Shown: piece by piece, positions 6,564 to 12,077 of the stretch
Layout of the letters: every line of letters starts with the position of its first letter
How positions within the stretch are numbered: the stretch's first letter is position 1
Source of the DNA: Candidatus Omnitrophota bacterium
Lineage (GTDB): Bacteria; Omnitrophota; Gorgyraeia; Gygaellales; Profunditerraquicolaceae
NCBI GenBank assembly: GCA_020052635.1
Contig: JAGVOR010000053.1
Span: 1-12,077 of the forward strand
Reading direction: 5' to 3'
Length of the DNA: 12,077 bases
Position numbers and translations under genes: made by a program
Notes under the pieces: model-generated
What the model was told of the DNA's origin: nothing
What the model saw: the letters and a program-made list of their open reading frames with translations, nothing else
Database searches by the model: none

Positions 6564-7664
6564 AAACACATTCCTCGTCCGGTCGATATTTACCAGTATA
6601 CCCAGTGCGATAAAAGTCACCAGCATGCTTGAGCCGCCGTAACTCATCATCGGTAAAGGCAGGCCAACCACCGGCGCCAACCCCATATTCATCGCGATAT
6701 TAATAAACACCTGTAAAGCCAAGAGAAGCGAAATCCCGTAAGCCAAATACCTGCCAAAGGCATCCTGGGTTCTTTGCGCAATTAAAAATCCCTGCCGGAT
6801 AATTAAATAATACAATAAAATCAAAAGGGCGCCGCCGATAAATCCCCATTGTTCGGCAAAAGTAGCGAAAATAAAATCAGTATGTGACTCCGGCAAAAAA
6901 TACAGCTGGCTTTGCGATCCGCGCAGCCAGCCTCTGCCGAAGAACCCGCCGCTTCCGATAGCGATCCGCGATTGAATGATCGTATAACCGGCACCCAGCG
7001 GATCGATGTTGGGGTTTAGAAAAACCAGCAGCCTTTTCTTCTGATAATCATGCAGCAGATTCCAAAATAAAGGCAATGGTAAAATCATCGTAACTAATAA
7101 AGTATAAATATATTTTAAACGGAGATTAGTCAAATAAAGCAGGCCGACAAAAACCAGCATCAGCATTAACCCGCTGCCTAAATCCGGCTGTTCAATAATC
7201 AAGAACATCGGGACGGCGACAAAGATAAAAGGCAAAATAATCCCCCGGAAGATCCCGAACTTTCCCGATAAAAGCGAAGTATCGTTAATTGATTTACGGC
7301 TAAAATACCGCGCCAAAAATATAATCACCGCCAGCTTAGCGAACTCCGAAGGCTGAAAATTAAACCAGGCAAATCTTAACCAACGCTGCGCCCCCAGCCT
7401 GATTATCCCTAAAGTAAAAACCAAAAAGAGTAAAAATAAAGCCCCCCCGTAAATAAAATAATTAGCATCCCAGAGCTTACGGTAGTTAAGGCGCGCGAAA
7501 AGAAAAAAACAGACCAGGCCGAAGATCAGCCAAAGGATCTGGCGCTTATAGATATCCTGCCAGGTAGCGGATTCTTTCTGATAGGTGCTGCTGTAAATCG
7601 ATAAAATCCCCAGGGCCGCGATAATTAAGGCGAGGATAAAAATCTTAAAGAAAGAATTTCTCAT
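6561..7664 (-). CDS. rodA: SEDS peptidoglycan glycosyltransferase RodA
   Basis: At 367 residues with about ten membrane segments, this is a SEDS-family lipid II polymerase. Conserved blocks are GAQRWL with FQPSEFAKL (91-111), EQPDLGSG (158-165), GYTIIQSRIAIGSGGFFGRG (226-245), FLPESHTDFIFATFAEQWG (256-274, Asp263 matching the known catalytic Asp) and GLPLPMMSYGGSS (334-346). RodA polymerises glycan strands and works as a pair with PBP2. Its ATG lies in the ATGA overlap with mrdA, and an AGAGG ribosome site sits within the end of mrdA. Its stop codon is the first arm base triplet of an AT-rich 15-bp palindrome. FtsW is the alternative SEDS member; the position after PBP2 in an mre cluster argues for RodA. 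Confidence 0.96.
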   Translation of the reverse strand: MRNSFFKIFILALIIAALGILSIYSSTYQKESATWQDIYKRQILWLIFGLVCFFLFARLNYRKLWDANYFIYGGALFLLFLVFTLGIIRLGAQRWLRFAWFNFQPSEFAKLAVIIFLARYFSRKSINDTSLLSGKFGIFRGIILPFIFVAVPMFLIIEQPDLGSGLMLMLVFVGLLYLTNLRLKYIYTLLVTMILPLPLFWNLLHDYQKKRLLVFLNPNIDPLGAGYTIIQSRIAIGSGGFFGRGWLRGSQSQLYFLPESHTDFIFATFAEQWGFIGGALLILLYYLIIRQGFLIAQRTQDAFGRYLAYGISLLLALQVFINIAMNMGLAPVVGLPLPMMSYGGSSMLVTFIALGILVNIDRTRNVF

Positions 7665-9376
7665 ATTAACCTCTGGTTATACATCTCCTCGATAATCTGT
7701 TTGGCTACCACACAAGCCGCATACCCGGGGCCGCCGTTCTCCAAAAAAACACAGATTGCATATTGAGGTCTTTCTTGCGGGAAATAACCGGTAAACCAGG
7801 CATGGGTTGAGCCGCGCGAGACCTGAGCGGTACCGGTCTTCCCGGCCACCTTCACCGCTAAAGAAGACAAAACATTTGCGGTACCCTTAGGATCAGTAAT
7901 TGCCCGGCGCAACCCGGAAGCTACAACCTCGACGGTCTTTTTCTTTAAGGGAACGGCAACAGCTTTGTTCTTGCGGGCCGATAAATCAACTTCCCCCACG
8001 GCTTTAACAATATGCGGAGTCAACAAGTACCCCCGATTAGCAAATACCGCCATCAGATTGACCGCCTGCAGCGGAGTAACCAGGCATTCACCCTGCCCGA
8101 TGCTTAAGTTGGCAGTATCACCGTCGTACCAGTTCTGAAACTTATTGAGCTTTCTCCATAAAGGCGAAGGAATAAAACCGGCTGTCTCTTGCGCCAGGTC
8201 GAAGCCGCTTTGATGAGCTAGCCCCAGCTTTAAGGCATAATCATGAATATTTTGCGCTCCGCTAAGCAATCCCGCTTTATAAAAATACACATCACAGGAA
8301 TGCGCAATACCCTGAAAAATATCCTGCGGGCCGTGAGTATCCCAACATTTAAATTTTCTGGCCCCGACCATCGTTTGCCCCTGGCAGAGAAAAGTAGTGG
8401 AAGTATTGACCTTTTTTAACTCCAGGGCGGTTGAAGCTACCACCACCTTAAAAATCGATGCCGGCGGATAGCTTGCCGCAATGGCGCGGTTTAAGAACGG
8501 GGCGTCGGAATCATGAAATAACGCGGCGATCTGTTTAGTTTTCTTATTTACGAAAATCGCAGGATTAAAGCCGGGGAAGCTGGCCATCGCCAGGATCTCG
8601 CCTGTATAGGGATCCATCAAAATCACGCTGCCCTTTTTGCCTTCTAATTTTTCTTCTACGATTTTCTGGATGGATAAGTCTAGGGTTAACCTAACATCTT
8701 TACCGTTACGCGGCGGCTCAAAGCCTAAAACCCGCGTAAACTTACCGCGGTGGTTGACTTCAACCGAAAGGCCGCCTTCCTCCTGGCGTAAATAGTAATC
8801 GTACTTTTCTTCCACCCCGCCGAAACCGACAATATCCTTAGTTTTATAACCGTAATCTTCAAGCTTAGTCAGCCGCCAGCGGTCAATCTCGTTCAGATAA
8901 CCGATAGCGTGAGCGGCTAATGACCCGTAAGGATAATGCCGCAGCGGTTTAGAAGTAACAATGATGTTGGGTTGCTCAATCTTGTATTCACCCAACACAA
9001 TCGCATCGGTCGGCTTGATATTAGCAACGACGCAGACCGGCACGCTGGAAGAAACAAAATTTTTCTTAAATTCTATTTTCAGCTCTTTAATTCCAACCCC
9101 TAAAACCCGGCTAATCAGCGCCAAGGCCCGCTCGACATCTTCTTTCTCCTGCGGCAAGATCATCACATCATAGGAAATCTTATTATCCACGATGATCTTA
9201 CCGTTACGGTCTAAAATATTTCCCCGGCTGCCAAATTGCGAGATGAGGCGGATGCAATTACTATCGCTAAGCCGGCGGAATTTTTGCCCTTGGCGGACAT
9301 CCAAATTAAACAATCCGGCGGCCAAAAGGAAAAATAAAAAGATGACGATGAAATTTATAATATGTTTTCTTTCCAT
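7661..9376 (-). CDS. mrdA: penicillin-binding protein 2 (class B transpeptidase of the elongasome)
   Basis: This 571-residue protein has one N-terminal membrane segment (about 6-24), a PBP dimerisation region (about 48-215, with RGNILDRNGKIIVDN at 51-65) and a transpeptidase domain from about 245. The three catalytic motifs are present: SIFK with nucleophile Ser307 and Lys310, SCD (360-362) in the SxN place, and KTG (513-515). The enzyme cross-links peptidoglycan stem peptides in the periplasm during lateral wall growth and is the target of beta-lactams. SxD instead of SxN is common in PBP2-type enzymes, so this is not a loss. It lies 3 bp after mreD and overlaps rodA by 4 bp (ATGA), the classic PBP2-RodA pair. 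It is somewhat shorter than the E. coli enzyme, within the family range. FtsI/PBP3 is less likely because of the mre context. Confidence 0.95.
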   Translation of the reverse strand: MERKHIINFIVIFLFFLLAAGLFNLDVRQGQKFRRLSDSNCIRLISQFGSRGNILDRNGKIIVDNKISYDVMILPQEKEDVERALALISRVLGVGIKELKIEFKKNFVSSSVPVCVVANIKPTDAIVLGEYKIEQPNIIVTSKPLRHYPYGSLAAHAIGYLNEIDRWRLTKLEDYGYKTKDIVGFGGVEEKYDYYLRQEEGGLSVEVNHRGKFTRVLGFEPPRNGKDVRLTLDLSIQKIVEEKLEGKKGSVILMDPYTGEILAMASFPGFNPAIFVNKKTKQIAALFHDSDAPFLNRAIAASYPPASIFKVVVASTALELKKVNTSTTFLCQGQTMVGARKFKCWDTHGPQDIFQGIAHSCDVYFYKAGLLSGAQNIHDYALKLGLAHQSGFDLAQETAGFIPSPLWRKLNKFQNWYDGDTANLSIGQGECLVTPLQAVNLMAVFANRGYLLTPHIVKAVGEVDLSARKNKAVAVPLKKKTVEVVASGLRRAITDPKGTANVLSSLAVKVAGKTGTAQVSRGSTHAWFTGYFPQERPQYAICVFLENGGPGYAACVVAKQIIEEMYNQRLI

Positions 9377-9379
9377 GGA

Positions 9380-9856
9380 TTAATCCAGAGCGTTAATTTT
9401 TTCCGTCAGCTTAAAAATTAAAGGCGATATTAGGGTTGAGTAAAGGCTCACCAGTATCAGATTGCGCAAAAATATGCCCGGCGGCATAATATTACCGGCA
9501 GAAACACTCTGCAAGCCGATAATAAAATTATTTAACAGGGAGCAAACCAGCACTACCACCGGGCGCACATAAAACTCATCGCTGGAGATCTGGCGGTTAA
9601 GCCGGGATACCCCATAAACCAAGATGGAAAATAAAAGCGTATTGACCCCTAAACTCCAGGGCAAAAAAACATCCTTGGCTAACCCGGATAAAACTCCGCA
9701 GAATAAAGCAAATTTAAAATCGGTATAAAAAACCAAGGCTACCGCAAAAATTAAGAGCAGGTCGGGTTGACAACGGAAAAAATATAAAAAACCCGGCCAG
9801 TTTAACTGCAGGGTAGCCAGGAGGATGATGGCTAAGATAATTAAAAATTTTTTCAT
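9380..9856 (-). CDS. mreD: rod shape-determining protein MreD
   Basis: This is a 158-residue, highly hydrophobic protein with about five or six membrane segments, the usual size for MreD. The stretch around CQPDLLLIFAVALVFYTDFKFALFCGVLSGLAKDVF (29-64) follows the family pattern of 'P.lll....a...g...g...Gf..GLl.D'. MreD is an inner-membrane partner of MreC in the elongasome. Its ATG overlaps the mreC stop by 4 bp and its TAA is 3 bp before the mrdA start, so it sits in a tightly coupled unit. Sequence conservation in this family is low; position between mreC and mrdA is the strongest support. Confidence 0.9.
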   Translation of the reverse strand: MKKFLIILAIILLATLQLNWPGFLYFFRCQPDLLLIFAVALVFYTDFKFALFCGVLSGLAKDVFLPWSLGVNTLLFSILVYGVSRLNRQISSDEFYVRPVVVLVCSLLNNFIIGLQSVSAGNIMPPGIFLRNLILVSLYSTLISPLIFKLTEKINALD

Positions 9857-10626
9857 GGGATAATTACCAGGAGCTCTTCGACATTGGAGAGATCCACTGC
9901 CGGCTTAACTACCGCATAACGGTTAAGGCCGGAAAATTCCCTGCCGATATTGACGATGCGGCCGACTAAAAGGCCTTTAGGATAAACCTGGCTTAATGCG
10001 GAGGTAACAACGATATCGCCGATTACAATATCTGCATCATCCGGAAGATAACGCATAATCAGATTAGTCCCTAAGGTGCCGCTGACTAAGCCTTCCTGGC
10101 GGGAGCGCTGAACAATAGAAGAAATCCCCTGATTGGGATCATTAATTAATAAAACTTTTGCGGTGTTTTGCGCGCTCTCAATGATGCTGCCGACCAACCC
10201 CTTAAAGCTAACCACCGCCATTCCAGGTTTAATCCCGTTATGCCTGCCTTTATCGATTATTACGCTGGAGCTCCAGCTATCCGGAGAGCGGCCGATCACC
10301 CGGGTCGCCAGAAGCCGTAAAGGAGATTTTTGCTTAAAATTCAGTAGTTCATTAAGCCGGGTATTTTCCTGAACAAGTTCGCGCAAATCAAACAGTTTCC
10401 AACGCAAAAGGGCAATATCATTTTGGAGCTTTTCCGCCAGCACCATATTACGGTGATAAAAAATAATCCCCAAAACCTCTCTCTTGATCAAGCCGATAAA
10501 GGAAAGGTGCGGTTTAAAAGCACTCTGCACGGGATTTTTGAAACAGGTCAAAGTATTAAATATTAGGAGGATAACTAAAGCCGGAAGGATAAAATTAATT
10601 ACGGTTCTGCGTGGTAATTTAAACAA
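9853..10626 (-). CDS. mreC: rod shape-determining protein MreC
   Basis: At 257 residues this fits MreC: a short basic N-terminus, one membrane segment (about 10-27), a coiled-coil stretch (about 58-97, with the QENTRLNELLNF heptads typical of the family) and a periplasmic beta-domain from about 105, including the conserved DSWSSSVIIDKGRHNGIKPGM block (116-136) and the GLVG turn (143-146). MreC dimers in the periplasm scaffold and activate PBP2-RodA. The start is TTG with no visible ribosome site; the ATATTTTTTCGATCAAA just before it is the tail of the terminator-like hairpin. The next Met (61) would delete the membrane anchor, so TTG is preferred, though the exact start is uncertain. The stop codon overlaps the mreD start (ATGA). 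Confidence 0.93.
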   Translation of the reverse strand: MFKLPRRTVINFILPALVILLIFNTLTCFKNPVQSAFKPHLSFIGLIKREVLGIIFYHRNMVLAEKLQNDIALLRWKLFDLRELVQENTRLNELLNFKQKSPLRLLATRVIGRSPDSWSSSVIIDKGRHNGIKPGMAVVSFKGLVGSIIESAQNTAKVLLINDPNQGISSIVQRSRQEGLVSGTLGTNLIMRYLPDDADIVIGDIVVTSALSQVYPKGLLVGRIVNIGREFSGLNRYAVVKPAVDLSNVEELLVIIP

Positions 10627-10634
10627 TTTGATCG

Positions 10635-10662
10635 AAAAAATATGCCTGCCATTCGGCAGGCA
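10635..10662 (-). terminator. terminator-like hairpin between mreB and mreC
   Basis: Read on the minus strand, TGCCTGCC-GAAT-GGCAGGCA forms an 8-bp, GC-rich perfect stem with a 4-base loop (10662-10643), followed by TA and six T (to 10635). This is the shape of a rho-independent terminator and it lies 51 bp past the mreB stop. The T-run ends only 8 bases before the mreC start, leaving no room for a promoter, so it probably acts as a partial terminator or attenuator between mreB and mreC. From general familiarity, similar CTGCC/GGCAG palindromes occur as dispersed repeats in uncultured bacteria; whether this is one cannot be tested here. Confidence 0.7.
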
Positions 10663-10669
10663 GGGTTTA

Positions 10670-10686
10670 TAGCTTAAATTAAGCTA
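10670..10686. repeat. 8-bp palindrome in the mreB/mreC gap
   Basis: The sequence TAGCTTAA-A-TTAAGCTA is a perfect inverted repeat with one central base, about 28 bp past the mreB stop codon. It precedes the GC-rich terminator-like hairpin in the same 87-bp gap. In RNA a one-base loop is not stable, so only the outer pairs could form a hairpin. As DNA it could be a protein-binding site. No function can be assigned from sequence alone. Confidence 0.5.
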
Positions 10687-10713
10687 AAACCAAAGGATCC
10701 GGGAAGATTAACT

Positions 10714-11787
10714 TTAGTTACGCATCTCGGTTTTAACCGGCACGGTAACTTTCTTAAGATATTGAATTTCACCCAGGACGATTCCCGTGCCGTTAGCTAC
10801 TGCGGTAACCGGGTCATCCGTAACATGCACTGGCAGGCCTGTCTCTTCGGAAATTAATTTATCCAACCCTCTTAACAATGAACCGCCTCCGGCCATCACA
10901 ATCCCGTGATCGATTAAATCCGCAGCCAGCTCCGGAGGAGTGCGCTCCAGGGATATCTTGATCGATTCAAGAATAGCCCGCAGAGGCTCCTGCAGTGACT
11001 CGCGGATCTCTTCGCTGGTAATCGTAACGGTCTTGGGTAAACCGGCGACCAGATCCCTGCCCTTCACCTCCATACTCATCTCTTCTTCCAAAGGATAAGC
11101 CGAGCCGATCTTCATTTTGATATCTTCGGCTGTGCGCTCACCGACCATTAGGTTATATGTTTTTTTGAGGTATTCGATTACCGCTTCATTCATTTCGTCT
11201 CCGCCGATCCGGATGGATTTGGAGAAAACCGTACCGCAAAGAGAAACTACGGCAATTTCAGTGGTGCCGCCTCCGATATCGATGATCATGTTGCCGATCG
11301 GCTCCTGAATCGGCAGCCCTACGCCGATCGCAGCGGCAATCGGTTCTTCGATCAAAAACACTTCCCTGGCTCCGGCCCGTTCTGCGGAATCTTTAACCGC
11401 CCGCTTTTCAACTTCAGTAATCCCGGAGGGAATAGCAATCACAATCCGCGGCCTGACTAAAACTTTTCGATGATGTACTTTTTTGATAAAATACCGCAAC
11501 ATCGCTTCGGTAATCTCAAAATCGGAGATTACACCGTCTTTCATCGGCCGGATAGCGATAATGTTACCGGGAGTCCTCCCTAGCATACGTTTAGCTTCCT
11601 CGCCTACCGCTAAAACATGGGAAGTACCCCGCTCAATTGCTACCACCGAAGGCTCACAAAGCACCACCCCTTCCCCTTTAACGAATACCAGGGTCGTGGC
11701 CGTGCCTAAATCAATCCCCATATCATTAGAGAAAAGACCTAAAACATAATTAATCACTTTTTTTAATTGCGGACTCCATTTTCCCAT
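10714..11787 (-). CDS. mreB: rod shape-determining protein MreB (actin homologue)
   Basis: This 357-residue protein is a clear MreB: phosphate-1 loop DLGTATT (26-32), the IEEPIAAA block with the presumed catalytic Glu (about 147-153), phosphate-2 loop [11 protein letters not shown] (170-180) and adenosine motif [11 protein letters not shown] (297-307). MreB forms ATP-dependent membrane-bound filaments that guide lateral wall synthesis. The start is supported by AGGAG five bases before the ATG. This start gives about 22 residues before the usual GIDLGTA core, somewhat longer than the roughly ten seen in many homologues; the segment ([14 protein letters not shown]) looks amphipathic and could be the membrane-binding helix. 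A later start at Met23 would remove it and has no ribosome site. It is the first gene of the elongasome cluster and has its own promoter. Confidence 0.97.
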   Translation of the reverse strand: MGKWSPQLKKVINYVLGLFSNDMGIDLGTATTLVFVKGEGVVLCEPSVVAIERGTSHVLAVGEEAKRMLGRTPGNIIAIRPMKDGVISDFEITEAMLRYFIKKVHHRKVLVRPRIVIAIPSGITEVEKRAVKDSAERAGAREVFLIEEPIAAAIGVGLPIQEPIGNMIIDIGGGTTEIAVVSLCGTVFSKSIRIGGDEMNEAVIEYLKKTYNLMVGERTAEDIKMKIGSAYPLEEEMSMEVKGRDLVAGLPKTVTITSEEIRESLQEPLRAILESIKISLERTPPELAADLIDHGIVMAGGGSLLRGLDKLISEETGLPVHVTDDPVTAVANGTGIVLGEIQYLKKVTVPVKTEMRN

Positions 11788-11816
11788 ATTTTCTCCTGAA
11801 ATTATGCGTGAAAAAG

Positions 11817-11845
11817 ATTCTAACAGAGTTTAAACCCTTTGTCAA
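11817..11845 (-). promoter_or_regulatory. sigma-70 type promoter of mreB
   Basis: On the minus strand there is a perfect -35 box TTGACA (11845-11840), a 17-bp spacer and a -10 box TAGAAT (11822-11817, 5/6 to consensus). Transcription would start near 11810, leaving a 5' leader of roughly 20-25 bases that contains the AGGAG ribosome site of mreB. The bases upstream of the -35 are AT-rich. This is the best promoter match in the right half of the window and marks the start of the cell-shape unit. Confidence 0.8.
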
Positions 11846-11892
11846 ATATAATCTTCCGCAAAGCTTTGTTCAGATGTCCGGGCTAAGGACCT

Positions 11893-12077
11893 TTAATTAG
11901 CTTTATTTAGGCTATTTAATACTTTAAGAAACCCCGGGAAAGATTTGCTGATACAACGAATATCATCAATACGGGAATCTCCGCAAGCAGCATAGGCTGC
12001 AACCACCAGGCTCATCGCCGTACGGTGGTCGCCGAAGCTTTTGAGGCGGCTGCCGAAAAGCACACCCCGGCCGTTAA
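11893..12077 (-). CDS. aroA: 3-phosphoshikimate 1-carboxyvinyltransferase (EPSP synthase), C-terminal end only
   Basis: Only the last 60 residues and the TAA stop are in the window; the gene enters from the right edge. Visible are a GDHRTAMSL segment (residues 15-23 of the fragment) and SKSFPGFLKVL (43-53), which match the conserved C-terminal 'GDHR.AM' and 'KSFP.F' blocks of EPSP synthase. This enzyme joins phosphoshikimate and phosphoenolpyruvate in the cytoplasmic shikimate pathway to aromatic amino acids. The DHR motif is the family's active-site signature. The gene precedes mreB in the same direction with about 105 bp between them, and mreB has its own promoter in that gap, so the two are probably separate units. 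The related UDP-GlcNAc enolpyruvyl transferase (MurA) is less likely because the KSFP ending is typical of AroA. Confidence 0.9.
   Translation of the reverse strand, partial: NGRGVLFGSRLKSFGDHRTAMSLVVAAYAACGDSRIDDIRCISKSFPGFLKVLNSLNKAN

Noticed and set aside
8351..8500. Inactive PBP2 because the SxN motif reads SCD
   Set aside because: SxD is a normal variant in PBP2-type transpeptidases, and SIFK and KTG are intact.
11846..11892. Intrinsic terminator after aroA
   Set aside because: Only a 4-bp GTCC/GGAC stem without a T-run is present; the nearby CAAAGCTTTG is a short palindrome of no clear meaning.

Overview
All recognisable genes in this window are on the minus strand, so they read from high to low coordinates. 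In transcription order they are: the 3' end of aroA, then a cell-shape cluster mreB-mreC-mreD-mrdA(PBP2)-rodA, then a radical SAM protein, then a signalling and pilus/secretion cluster (membrane GAF-GGDEF protein, stand-alone MshEN/GspE-N domain protein, full-length GspE/PilB ATPase, and a second GspE/PilB ATPase that runs off the left edge). Gene order, the Gram-negative-type elongasome and the run of GspE-N paralogues suggest an uncultured diderm bacterium, possibly of the Omnitrophota (OP3) type. That assignment is an inference from style, not proven by the sequence.

Right part (about 6.5-12.1 kb): mreB starts from a near-consensus sigma-70 promoter (TTGACA, 17 bp, TAGAAT) just downstream of aroA. 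mreC, mreD, mrdA and rodA are packed with 4-bp overlaps or a 3-bp gap, as expected for one translationally coupled unit. MreB filaments, the MreC/MreD membrane scaffold, the PBP2 transpeptidase and the RodA glycosyltransferase together build the lateral cell wall. The 87-bp mreB/mreC gap holds a palindrome and a terminator-like GC hairpin with a T-run that ends 8 bases before the TTG start of mreC, so mreB may be made in excess of the rest.

Middle (about 4.5-6.56 kb): the 200-bp gap between rodA and the radical SAM gene has no gene but is full of inverted repeats, including an enclosing 8-bp stem whose last base touches the annotated ATG and several stems that cannot all form at once. It is the best candidate in the window for an undescribed regulatory RNA or mobile palindromic element.

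Left part (1-4.57 kb): a strong promoter (TTGCCA, 17 bp, TATAAT) overlapping the end of the radical SAM gene probably drives the signalling/pilus cluster. The GGDEF domain has lost several catalytic-site residues (GDDEF, Arg in place of the guanine-binding Asn, no I-site), and next to it sits an isolated MshEN domain, a domain type known to bind c-di-GMP. The full-length ATPase gene is framed by two heptamer-based repeat elements in opposite orientation, with 30-bp core arrays 28/30 identical as an inverted pair. They lie 8 bp past its stop codon and 5 bp before its start codon.
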